The notes: generated by a model not told the origin, from the letters alone. A DNA stretch of 8,922 bases from an uncultured Bacillota bacterium (GCA_946638265.1 CAMPBN010000037.1:1-8922); one strand, 5' to 3'. Shown: positions 1 through 6,476, counted from the first letter of the stretch. Numbers and translations are program-made.

Positions 1-498
1 CCTTGAAAGCATCCTGTCGTTAAGTGCCGGCGCCAACGAAAATACTGTGGCTATGGCAGTACCCGCAAAGTATAGCAACAAAGACATTTTGAACCTTATC
101 CTTATTATCTCCAGATTTTCATCTTTTATAAGTATCACATAAGTAAAAATGACGATCAATGCCGACAAAACCACCAACGCAAGGGAGATATTCAGCCGCT
201 TCCGCAGCCCTGCCATCCCTTCCTGATCGTTCTTTGAAAAGAGAAGCGCCATTTCCTCCTCTTCATCATATTGATATTGAAATTCTCCGGACCGATACTG
301 CATATATTTGCCGATAGCCTGCGCCACTTTCTCTTCCTGCCCCCCTGCATTGTAGGAAGAAAGCACCCGGGACGCATTCATCTGAAACTGATAAATGTCC
401 GGGAGCCTGAAAAGCATATTTGCAGACGTGCCTATTGAAATAATAGGCAGGCATATGATGATCAGCCAGGATAAAACAATTTTCAGTACTCTTCTCAT
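1..498 (-). CDS. Integral membrane protein, DUF1461-like (3' part cut by window edge)
   Basis: An open frame of 166 codons runs from ATG at 498-496 to the window edge with no stop, so the C-terminus is missing. The protein starts with a basic MRRVLK and a hydrophobic segment (about residues 6-28). A soluble, Tyr- and Gln-rich stretch with an acidic DEEEE run follows. Then come a second hydrophobic segment (about 114-131, LALVVLSALIVIFTYVIL) and the start of a third. A membrane-anchored N-terminus, a 'Y..F..N.S..L' segment and a short 'F...E..GM..LRKR' stretch just before the second helix resemble the DUF1461 (TIGR01906) membrane family, whose function is unknown. The match is from memory and is weak. 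A weak AAGG lies 11 bases before the ATG, and a good promoter lies at 546-574. The reading frame is better supported than the family name. Confidence 0.6.
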   Translation of the reverse strand, partial: MRRVLKIVLSWLIIICLPIISIGTSANMLFRLPDIYQFQMNASRVLSSYNAGGQEEKVAQAIGKYMQYRSGEFQYQYDEEEEMALLFSKNDQEGMAGLRKRLNISLALVVLSALIVIFTYVILIKDENLEIIRIRFKMSLLLYFAGTAIATVFSLAPALNDRMLSR

Positions 499-545
499 AA
501 AGTTTCTACCTTGCCTTAAATCCCAAACTCAAAATTTACATTCCT

Positions 546-574
546 AATATACTTCATATATACCTTTTTTTCAA
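546..574 (-). promoter_or_regulatory. Sigma-A-type promoter for the leftward membrane-protein gene
   Basis: On the minus strand a -35 box TTGAAA (574-569) and a -10 box TATATT (551-546) are separated by exactly 17 bases. Each differs from consensus at one position. The predicted start of transcription is near 539, giving a leader of about 40 bases before the ATG at 498. An imperfect palindrome AGCAAATTTACTTGCT (574-589) abuts the -35 box and could be an operator. Confidence 0.6.
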
Positions 575-604
575 GCAAATTTACTTGCTAAAATTTTCCA
601 TGTG

Positions 605-694
605 CATTTCGCCTCCCGCGCAACTTTCCGCGCTCATTTTTCCTTTTGCGCAACTTTCCACGCTCATTTTGCCTTCCGCGCAACTTTCCACTTC
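605..694. repeat. 30-bp tandem repeat, 3 copies
   Basis: Three head-to-tail units lie at 605-634, 635-664 and 665-694. All share the core GCAACTTTCC with flanking CATTT and a C-rich arm. The third copy diverges at its last bases (CACTTC instead of CACGCT). Because 30 is a multiple of three, the plus strand stays open and would spell a decapeptide similar to HFASRATFRA three times. No ribosome binding site precedes it and the following residues look non-coding, so I read it as a DNA repeat. Confidence 0.85.
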
Positions 695-710
695 GCCGCA
701 CCACCTAAAT

Positions 711-961
711 TCGGAATTACAAAAAAACCCCCATTTGTTTGTCTATCCTCTGTAATGCTTACAGAGAACGACTCTCGCAAATCGACTTTATCTGTAATTC
801 GGCACTTCACGCTAATCCTCCCTGATAATTATTGGGAATTTTACAGAAAAACCTCCTCTTATCGCCCATTTTTCTGTAAATCCGAATTTTTACTTCCTTG
901 CAGAAGCCGCTTTTTTAAAAAATTACAAATATTGGGCCATTTCAGCGACATCTCTCTGTAA
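711..961. repeat. Array of paired inverted half-sites TTACA(G/A)A-25-TCTGTAA
   Basis: Four 39-bp units each begin with TTACA(G/A)A and end with TCTGTAA, with exactly 25 bases between. They lie at 717-755, 759-797, 841-879 and 923-961. Unit starts are 42, 82 and 82 bases apart, close to one or two multiples of 41-42 bases, as if two decayed units fill the 43-base gaps 798-840 and 880-922. The half-sites also meet back to back as the perfect palindrome TCTGTAA-TGC-TTACAGA (749-765). Unit 3 has extended perfect 12-bp arms (840-851 and 869-880). Outer flanks carry TTCGGAA or ATCCGAA, extending the symmetry. The 25-base interiors differ, apart from a shared AAAACC(C/T)CC in units 1 and 3. Function unknown: protein-binding sites, hairpins or a decayed repeat family are all possible. 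Confidence 0.75.
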
Positions 962-975
962 AATTTCCACTATTT

Positions 976-1113
976 ATGCTTATTGTAAAATTTAGGGAGC
1001 AGAGTGCCCGGGCGCAGTTGCTGCTTTTTACGGTTGCGGCAGTAATGGCGGCTACGACAGTAGTGCAGACAGGCGCAGATGGGAAAGTGGCGCCCGCGGC
1101 GGAGGCGGCATAG
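976..1113 (+). CDS. Doubtful 45-residue ORF with a hydrophobic segment
   Basis: The plus strand is open from ATG at 976-978 to TAG at 1111-1113. The predicted peptide has a basic start (MLIVKFREQSARAQ), a hydrophobic run (about residues 15-26, LLLFTVAAVMAA) and a polar, Ala-rich tail. That layout resembles a short secreted or membrane peptide. Against it, no Shine-Dalgarno sequence precedes the ATG, the upstream bases belong to the repeat array, the region is unusually G+C-rich, and every confirmed gene here lies on the other strand. I list it only because it would otherwise be lost. Confidence 0.15.
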   Translation: MLIVKFREQSARAQLLLFTVAAVMAATTVVQTGADGKVAPAAEAA

Positions 1114-1182
1114 TAGCAATGCCTGCCGGGCCGGGCACGCATGCGGCACAGATGGCGAAGTGACGACCACGACGTCAGAAGT

Positions 1183-1230
1183 TGCAGCGAGATATGGCTG
1201 CGGCTAGATGTGTCTGCGGCGAGATGCAGC
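1183..1230. repeat. 16-bp tandem repeat, 3 copies
   Basis: Three adjacent 16-base units (1183-1198, 1199-1214, 1215-1230) follow the consensus TGCGGCGAGATGTGGC, each with a few changes. A related copy, with a one-base shift, starts at 1142 (TGCGGCACAGATGGCG), and another TGCGGC followed by an ATG occurs near 1035. The whole block from about 1000 to 1240 is enriched in these words, so the array may be the best-preserved part of a larger expansion. Confidence 0.7.
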
Positions 1231-1244
1231 GGGCGTCTGAAAGG

Positions 1245-1285
1245 AAAGCCGCCCCCGAAAGGCTATGCCCGACGGAAGCGGCTTT
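1245..1285 (-). terminator. Probable terminator of the nucleoside-transporter operon
   Basis: Read on the minus strand, AAAGCCGC (1285-1278) pairs perfectly with GCGGCTTT (1252-1245). The 25-base interior can form further pairs (GGC-ATA-GCC and CCG/CGG). It lies about 50 bases past the stop codon of the last permease gene. The following bases are pyrimidine-rich (CCTTTC) but not a run of T, so termination may be weak. Confidence 0.5.
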
Positions 1286-1334
1286 GATATTACAATCTTA
1301 TCATCTTATGCTTATACCCTTACGATGCTGCGCC

Positions 1335-2318
1335 CTATCGTTCCTCTCGGAAATACGAGAGTCCCAAAGCAGCAGGCGGCTGGCTTTCGCGTCTTCTCTT
1401 GGTGCTGACAAAAATGAGCACCAGAATGGTCACGATGTAAGGCAGCATCTTGAAAAGTTCCTGAGAGCTGCGTGTGAGACCGCCGATATAGAAATACATC
1501 CAATAGAGGATACCAAAGAGGTATGAACCCCAGATAGTGTTGGCAGGCTTCCATGTGGCGAAGATAACCAATGCCAGAGCCAGCCAGCCCAGAGCTTCGA
1601 TGGTGCCGTCGTTGGCCCATGTGCCCTTGGTGTAGTCCATTACATAATAGAGACCGCCAAGCCCGGAAATGGCAGCACCAATGGAAGTCGCCAGATACTT
1701 GTACTTGGTCACGTTGATGCCGGCAGCATCCGCAGTACCCGGATTTTCACCCACAGCACGCAATGCCAGACCGGAGCGGGACTTGAAAATGTACCACTGA
1801 ACCACAATTGCCAGGATCACTGCCAGATAAACCATAAATCCATAGGAAAAGAGCAGCTTTCCGATAGCGCCCATGTCGCTTACTCCCGGCAGGGATGTCT
1901 TGAACACCTTCGAAGTAGCTGCCACGGAAATCTGTCCCACTCCGCCTGCCAGCTTGTTGAGTGAACCACCGATGAAGTTGGCGATACCTGAGCCGAAGAT
2001 GGTGAGTGTCAGACCCGTTACGTTCTGATTGGCACGGAGAGTGATCGTCAGGAAGCTGTAGAGCAGTCCTGCCAGAAACGATGCTGCGATGGCACAGCTC
2101 ATGGCTATGACAAGGCATGCAAAGCCATTTGGATCGGCATTCCCTCTTTCGTAGAAGAATACGCCCACAAGGCCGGAGATTCCGCCGATATACATGATAC
2201 CCGGAACGCCCAGGTTCAGGCTGCCGGATTTTTCCGCAAGGATTTCACCGGTGGCGCCCAGCATGATAACAGTACCGAAAACGATGGCTGCCTGAATAAG
2301 TGTGATTATTCCTGTCAT
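1335..2318 (-). CDS. nupQ: ABC transporter permease 2, NupQ/COG1079 family
   Basis: This 327-residue, strongly hydrophobic protein is one of the two membrane subunits of a BMP-family importer, which in characterised relatives takes up nucleosides such as guanosine. Its family landmarks are the segment LGATGEILAEKSGSLNLG (residues 20-37) followed by a GIM motif, NQNVTGLTLTIFG (97-109), and the cytoplasmic loop GLALRAVGENP...AAGINV (183-203) that contacts the ATPase. The usual NLG(V/L)EG motif reads NLGVPG here (35-40), with Pro in place of Glu. ATG at 2318 follows AAAGGAGG, which overlaps the stop of the upstream permease, leaving a 3-base gap. It is the last gene of the operon. The family is secure; the symbol is by family and gene order, and the substrate is inferred. 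Confidence 0.9.
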   Translation of the reverse strand: MTGIITLIQAAIVFGTVIMLGATGEILAEKSGSLNLGVPGIMYIGGISGLVGVFFYERGNADPNGFACLVIAMSCAIAASFLAGLLYSFLTITLRANQNVTGLTLTIFGSGIANFIGGSLNKLAGGVGQISVAATSKVFKTSLPGVSDMGAIGKLLFSYGFMVYLAVILAIVVQWYIFKSRSGLALRAVGENPGTADAAGINVTKYKYLATSIGAAISGLGGLYYVMDYTKGTWANDGTIEALGWLALALVIFATWKPANTIWGSYLFGILYWMYFYIGGLTRSSQELFKMLPYIVTILVLIFVSTKRRRESQPPAALGLSYFREER

Positions 2319-2321
2319 GTC

Positions 2322-3455
2322 CTAGGCCTCCTTTCCTTCTGCCTGAACGGCATGCTTTTCTTTGTGAGCAAATACCAGACGATAGTTGATGAAAAATTCG
2401 CTGCCCAGGATGAAGAAGAGCAGAATGCCCGTGATGATCTGGGATGCGTAATCGTTTAGGTTGAATTTGGAAGCAATCTCCACGGCGCCCTTGTCCAGGA
2501 ATACCAGAAGCAGGGCTATCAGCGCCATGGTGAAGGTGTTAAACTTCGCCAGCCACGCCACGATGATGGCCGTAAATCCTCTTCCGCCCGCCGTACCCGT
2601 GGAAATGGTATGGCTGGCTCCCGATACGGCCAGGAATCCTGAAAAACCGCAAAGGGCGCCGGAAAGGAGCATGGTGCGAATGATAACCTTTTTTACGTCT
2701 ATACCTGCATAGCGGGCAGTATTTTCAGAATCGCCGACTACAGCCAGCTCATAGCCATGCTTGGTGCGCTCCATGTAGATATACATGAGTACCACCAGTG
2801 CGGCTACCATCAAGACATTGATCAGATATTGCTGACCGAAAAGATCAGGCAGCCATCCTTCCTTGGTGCCGGGGTTGATGATACCTACGGAGTTGGAGCC
2901 GTAAGGGTTTTCCCATTTGGATACGCAAAACGATGTGATGGAAATAGCCACATAGTTCATCATCAGTGTGAACAGAGTCTCGTTGGTACCAAAATGCGCC
3001 TTAAACCACGCAGGGATAAGTCCCCAGACAGCGCCGGCCAGCGAGCTCAAAAACAGCATGCATGCAAAGAGCAGGATTTCCGGCAGGCCCTTGAGATATA
3101 TCATGCAGACTGCAGTGGCCACGCCTCCCACGAGAATCTGACCTTCAGCACCGATATTCCAAAACTTCATCCGGAAGGCCGGCGCCAGACCGATACCTAT
3201 GCAAAGCAGCATAGCCGTATCTCTCAAAGTGATCCAAAGCTTTCTGGTCGTGCCAAAAGCTCCGAAAAACATTGCCTTATACACTTCCAGAGGATTCATC
3301 TTCACCAGCGCATAGATCAAAACCGCGCAGATGACCAGTGCCACCAGCACCGCAGCAATGCGAATGCCCCAGGACTGGATGCGCCCCGCGTCAGTTCTTC
3401 TTACGATTCTGACCAGCGGCTCTCTTTTTCCCGAAAGCTCATTATTCTTCGCCAT
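2322..3455 (-). CDS. nupP: ABC transporter permease 1, NupP/COG4603 family
   Basis: This is the second membrane subunit (377 residues), partner of the permease encoded just downstream. It has a cytoplasmic basic N-terminus, a first membrane helix at about 29-50, and then several more helices. Diagnostic stretches are FWNIGAEGQ (98-106), GTNETLFTLMMNY (156-168), the ATPase-contact loop YELAVVGDSENTARYAG (235-251) and the helix pair ending near residue 356. The start at 3455 overlaps the 3' end of the ATPase gene by 14 bases. Its AAGGAGGA ribosome binding site lies inside that gene's last codons, so translation is probably coupled. The length and motifs are normal for the family. The nucleoside substrate is inferred from family and operon order, not shown by the sequence. 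Confidence 0.92.
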   Translation of the reverse strand: MAKNNELSGKREPLVRIVRRTDAGRIQSWGIRIAAVLVALVICAVLIYALVKMNPLEVYKAMFFGAFGTTRKLWITLRDTAMLLCIGIGLAPAFRMKFWNIGAEGQILVGGVATAVCMIYLKGLPEILLFACMLFLSSLAGAVWGLIPAWFKAHFGTNETLFTLMMNYVAISITSFCVSKWENPYGSNSVGIINPGTKEGWLPDLFGQQYLINVLMVAALVVLMYIYMERTKHGYELAVVGDSENTARYAGIDVKKVIIRTMLLSGALCGFSGFLAVSGASHTISTGTAGGRGFTAIIVAWLAKFNTFTMALIALLLVFLDKGAVEIASKFNLNDYASQIITGILLFFILGSEFFINYRLVFAHKEKHAVQAEGKEA

Positions 3456-4995
3456 TTGCTTCTTCCTCCTTCTGTGGTATTTGTGTCATCAAAAGACCGA
3501 TTTCTTCTTTGGTCGTGGTGCGTGCGTCCACGATTCCGCTGATCTTGCCGTCGCAAAGAACCAGAATACGGTCCGAAAGCTCCAGGAGCACGTCCAGGTC
3601 CTCGCCCACATATACGACTGCCACGCCCTTTTCCTTCTCTTCAGCCAAAATATTGTAGATGGCATAAGAAGTATTGATGTCTAGGCCGCGGACAGCATAA
3701 GCCGTCATCAGCACCTTTGGCTCCATGGCAATTTCACGTCCCACCAGCACCTTCTGTACGTTTCCGCCGGAAAGCTTGCTGACAGGTGTATTGATGCTCG
3801 GAGTGGCAATCTCCAGCTTTTCCTTGAGCTCTTTTGCCAGCTTGGTCGGCGCCTGAGTCTCTACAAAAATGCCCTTGCCGCTGCGATAGCCGCGAAGCAT
3901 CATATTTCCGATCATACCCATATTGCCCACCAGGCCCATACCCAGTCGGTCTTCCGGTACGAAGGCCAGGCTTACGCCCAGTTCCTTGATCTGCATCGGT
4001 GTCTTGCCTACCAGCTCATGAACCCTTTCATTTTCCTTCGGCTCGTACAATATGCTGCTCTCGCCGATAGGATTTTGCAGACCTGCGATGGACTCGAGAA
4101 GTTCCTTCTGGCCGCTGCCTGCAATGCCCGCAATGCCCAGGATTTCTCCCGTCCTGATGGCAAAGCTTACATCGTCAAGCGCCTTCAGCCCGTCTTCATT
4201 GATACAAGTCAGGTTTTGGATACGCAGGATAGTTCTCATATTCTTCGGCTCGGTGCGCGCAATATCCAGGCTGACCTTCTTACCCACCATCATCTCTGTA
4301 AGGGCATTTTCGCTGGTTTCGGAAGTGTTGACCGTATCCACATACTCGCCCTTGCGCAGCACTGCCACTCTGTCAGAGATCTCCATTACCTCATTCAGCT
4401 TGTGGGTGATGATGATAACGGCCTTTCCGTCTTCCTTCATGTTGGTGAGGACGCTGAAAAGCTTTTTAGTCTCCTGCGGAGTCAGTACCGCCGTCGGCTC
4501 GTCCAGAATCAGAACATTGGCACCGCGATAAAGCATCTTGATGATTTCCACCGTCTGCTTCTCGGACACTGACATTTCATATATCTTCTTGTTAGGATCC
4601 AATTCGAATCCGTATTTTGCGGTAAGTGCGTTTACTTCTTCAGCCACAGCCTTGAGATTCAGGTTGGCTCCGCCCGGGAGTCCCAAAATGATATTTTCTG
4701 CAGCAGTAAAGATATCTACCAATTTGAAATGCTGGTGGATCATACCGATACCCAGCTCAAAAGAATCGTGCGGCGAGCGTATGGTTACTTCCTTCCCGTC
4801 CACGAAAATTTCGCCCTCGTCAGGGAAATAGATGCCTGAGAGGATATTCATAAGAGTGGTCTTGCCGCTGCCGTTTTCCCCCAGCAGGGAAAGGATCTCA
4901 CCCTTTCTCACTTCCAGCGAAATATTGCTGTTGGCCACTACTTCGCCGAATCTCTTTGTAATATTACAAAGTTTTATCGCTGTATTCTCCTGCAA
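3442..4995 (-). CDS. nupO: Double-domain ABC transporter ATPase, NupO/COG3845 family
   Basis: This 517-residue protein holds two fused nucleotide-binding domains and powers the importer. Domain 1 has Walker A GENGSGKTT (39-47), the Q-loop glutamine (88), the divergent signature SVSEKQ (142-147), Walker B VLILDEPT (161-168) and the H-loop histidine (198). Domain 2 has a degenerate Walker A (GIAGSGQKEL, about 290-299), a good LSGGN signature (408-412) and an altered Walker B region, TAYAVRGLD (431-439), where relatives usually read AAQPTRGLD. Domain 2 therefore probably hydrolyses ATP poorly or not at all, as is common in this family. Translation starts at TTG (4995-4993), with GGAGGAG a few bases upstream. 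No ATG fits before the first conserved strand. The gene has its own promoter at about 5041. Confidence 0.93.
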   Translation of the reverse strand: MQENTAIKLCNITKRFGEVVANSNISLEVRKGEILSLLGENGSGKTTLMNILSGIYFPDEGEIFVDGKEVTIRSPHDSFELGIGMIHQHFKLVDIFTAAENIILGLPGGANLNLKAVAEEVNALTAKYGFELDPNKKIYEMSVSEKQTVEIIKMLYRGANVLILDEPTAVLTPQETKKLFSVLTNMKEDGKAVIIITHKLNEVMEISDRVAVLRKGEYVDTVNTSETSENALTEMMVGKKVSLDIARTEPKNMRTILRIQNLTCINEDGLKALDDVSFAIRTGEILGIAGIAGSGQKELLESIAGLQNPIGESSILYEPKENERVHELVGKTPMQIKELGVSLAFVPEDRLGMGLVGNMGMIGNMMLRGYRSGKGIFVETQAPTKLAKELKEKLEIATPSINTPVSKLSGGNVQKVLVGREIAMEPKVLMTAYAVRGLDINTSYAIYNILAEEKEKGVAVVYVGEDLDVLLELSDRILVLCDGKISGIVDARTTTKEEIGLLMTQIPQKEEEANGEE

Positions 4996-5040
4996 TTTAC
5001 TCCTCCGTTTTCTACTATCTTTTCATTTCGCTATTTTCCC

Positions 5041-5046
5041 ATTATA
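5041..5046 (-). promoter_or_regulatory. Internal extended -10 promoter before the ATPase gene
   Basis: The minus strand reads TGTGATATAATGG. TATAAT is a perfect -10 box at 5046-5041 and is preceded by the TG of an extended -10. No good -35 box is found at 16-17 bases (GTGCTG is the nearest), which an extended -10 can compensate for. Transcription would begin near 5034, about 40 bases before the TTG start codon, and would supply the ATPase and permeases independently of the lipoprotein gene. Confidence 0.55.
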
Positions 5047-5146
5047 TCACAGCTTTTCGCATCAGCACACATAATATCTTAGGAAATTTAGTAAAACTTG
5101 ATATATATTTCTAAATTTAAGAGAAATTTGAATTTACCCATAAACG

Positions 5147-5181
5147 GTACAACGGAGGTACCGATGGCACCTCCGCTGTAC
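5147..5181 (-). promoter_or_regulatory. Strong intercistronic hairpin after the lipoprotein gene
   Basis: GTACAGCGGAGGTGCC and GGTACCTCCGTTGTAC form a 16-bp stem without mismatches (two G-T wobbles) around the three-base loop ATC. It begins about 45 bases after the lipoprotein stop codon. Neither strand has a T-run after it, so it is not a classical terminator. The likely roles are protection of the upstream mRNA from 3' exonucleases or partial termination, either of which would raise the amount of binding protein over ATPase and permeases. Confidence 0.65.
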
Positions 5182-5226
5182 TGTATAAAGAATTGATGCT
5201 TTGAAATTGCTTAGCTTAATCTCTTA

Positions 5227-6435
5227 CTAGTTGAGCTCCTTGATTCCGTCTATTCTGATGTCAAAGTAAGGTGCGGAACGGAGAGTGGACTCTGCGAAGT
5301 AACCGTCTTTGATTGCTTCTGCGCCATCCATGCCGTATGCATCTGTGTAGGAGCTGATGTGTGCGCCGCCAACAGTGAAGTTGTTAACATCGAATACGTG
5401 GAGGCTGCCGTCCTTGATAGCTGCTTCTACTTCTGCAACCTTGTCAGCTGTTCCTTCTGCGCATGAAGTTCCAAGTTCTGTTACGCATACAGCGCCTTCG
5501 TTATAGCCTTCGGACCAGTCTGTAGGGATTTCTTCACCATTGAGGATTGCATTGAATGCATATGTGTAGTAAACTGCCCAGTCGTTGGAAGCGGATGTAA
5601 GAGCTACGTCCGGTGCAACGGAGAGCATACTTACGTTGTAACCTACGGAGTAAGCGTTCTTGCCGTTGGAGTGTGCAGCCTGAACTGCTGCAGGAGCTCC
5701 TGTGGAGTCGGCGTGCTGACCGATGATCACGCAACCGTCTGCCATGAGGGAGTTGGCTGCTTCGCCTTCACCTACCAGGTCAAACCAGGAATTGGTGTAC
5801 TGTACTTCCATGCTTACGTTTTCAACGATGGACTTGATGCCCAGGAAGAAACCGGTATAACCGGAAACTACTTCTGCATATGGGAATGCACCGATATAAC
5901 CAATCTTCACATTGCCGTCAGCATCGAAGTTTTCAGGCTTCAGTTCGCCTGCATCCAAAAGTTCCTTAACCTTCATACCTGCGATAACGCCGGATACGTA
6001 TCTGGATTCATATGTCTGAGGGAAAGCGTTCTTCAGATTTGGAAGTCCGCTGGATTTAGCTGTATCACCTGTCAGTGCGATGAATGTTACATCAGGGAAT
6101 TCTGCTGCAGCCTGCTGCATATAAGCCTGATGTGAATAGGAGTTGGAGAAGATGTAGCTGCATCCTGCGTCTGCCAGGGAAGCTGCTTCATCGTAGCACT
6201 GCTCGTTTTCAGGAATCTTGTACTTCCAAGTTACCTGATCTTCGGTGATGCCGGTAGCTGCCATAGCTGCCTTGATACCTTCGATGTGAGCCTGAGTGTA
6301 ACCTTCGTTTTCATCTCCTACGAGAATTACGCCGATCTTAACATCGGAATTACCTTCGTCTCCGCCTTCGCTACCGCATGCAGCAAAAGAGAAAACCATT
6401 GCGAGTACTAATAATACAGATAAAATCTTTTTCAT
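5227..6435 (-). CDS. nupN: BMP-family substrate-binding lipoprotein (nucleoside type)
   Basis: This 402-residue extracytoplasmic lipoprotein catches the substrate for the importer encoded downstream. A basic MKK and a hydrophobic stretch lead to the lipobox FAAC, with the lipidated cysteine at residue 20. A Gly/Glu/Ser-rich linker (21-30) follows. The binding domain opens with VKIGVILVGDENEGY (about 32-46), typical of the BMP (PnrA/Med) fold, and later holds a YESRYVSGVIAGM segment typical of the family. ATG at 6435 is preceded by AAAGGG at a normal distance. It is the first gene of the operon, with its own promoter and a hairpin on each side. Relatives bind purine nucleosides; I infer the same here, but BMP proteins differ in ligand. 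The length is slightly greater than the roughly 350 residues of better-known members. Confidence 0.92.
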   Translation of the reverse strand: MKKILSVLLVLAMVFSFAACGSEGGDEGNSDVKIGVILVGDENEGYTQAHIEGIKAAMAATGITEDQVTWKYKIPENEQCYDEAASLADAGCSYIFSNSYSHQAYMQQAAAEFPDVTFIALTGDTAKSSGLPNLKNAFPQTYESRYVSGVIAGMKVKELLDAGELKPENFDADGNVKIGYIGAFPYAEVVSGYTGFFLGIKSIVENVSMEVQYTNSWFDLVGEGEAANSLMADGCVIIGQHADSTGAPAAVQAAHSNGKNAYSVGYNVSMLSVAPDVALTSASNDWAVYYTYAFNAILNGEEIPTDWSEGYNEGAVCVTELGTSCAEGTADKVAEVEAAIKDGSLHVFDVNNFTVGGAHISSYTDAYGMDGAEAIKDGYFAESTLRSAPYFDIRIDGIKELN

Positions 6436-6476
6436 GTTAATTCCCTTTCATTAGATATTCTTAATGTAGTTGGTCT

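Larger units (their letters stand above)
499..1334. other. Repeat-rich intergenic region without a convincing gene
   Basis: This is the longest stretch without an accepted gene. It divides into an A+T-rich promoter zone (about 499-600), a 30-bp tandem repeat (605-694), a low-G+C array of paired inverted half-sites (about 711-961), a G+C-rich block (about 1000-1240) ending in a 16-bp tandem repeat, and a hairpin (1245-1285) followed by the 3' end of the permease operon. Open frames exist on both strands, but none has a ribosome binding site or recognisable protein. The base composition swings sharply at about 1000. That suggests a mosaic of repeat expansions or remnants rather than one ancestral gene. 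Confidence 0.7.
4996..5226 (-). other. 231-bp spacer between lipoprotein and ATPase genes
   Basis: This spacer splits the operon into two expression units. It contains the 16-bp hairpin (5147-5181), an A+T-rich tract with short inverted repeats such as ATTTCT...AGAAAT (about 5107-5127), the extended -10 promoter (5041-5046) and the GGAGGAG ribosome binding site of the ATPase gene. I see no open frame in it that could be a small gene. Confidence 0.7.

Noticed and set aside
602..961. Plus-strand open frame of 119 codons starting at GTG, including the 30-bp repeat
   Set aside because: There is no ribosome binding site, the N-terminal third is repeat DNA and the rest spans the half-site array. 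The composition is not protein-like.
711..961. CRISPR array
   Set aside because: The half-sites are only 7 bases, the interiors and linkers are irregular, no repeat of 23 bases or more is conserved and no cas gene is near.
2757..3542. Long plus-strand open frame (261 codons)
   Set aside because: It is antisense to the NupP-like permease and the end of the ATPase gene, both of which have clear family motifs and start signals. The His-rich product is what a shadow frame gives.
4018..4572. Plus-strand open frame (184 codons)
   Set aside because: It is a shadow of the ATPase gene, in a region with Walker B and H-loop motifs on the other strand.
5100..5145. CodY-like box (A+T-rich, AATTT...GAAAT) before the ATPase gene
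   Set aside because: CodY controls nup genes in Bacillus, but the match to AATTTTCWGAAAATT is poor and such words are expected by chance in this A+T-rich tract.
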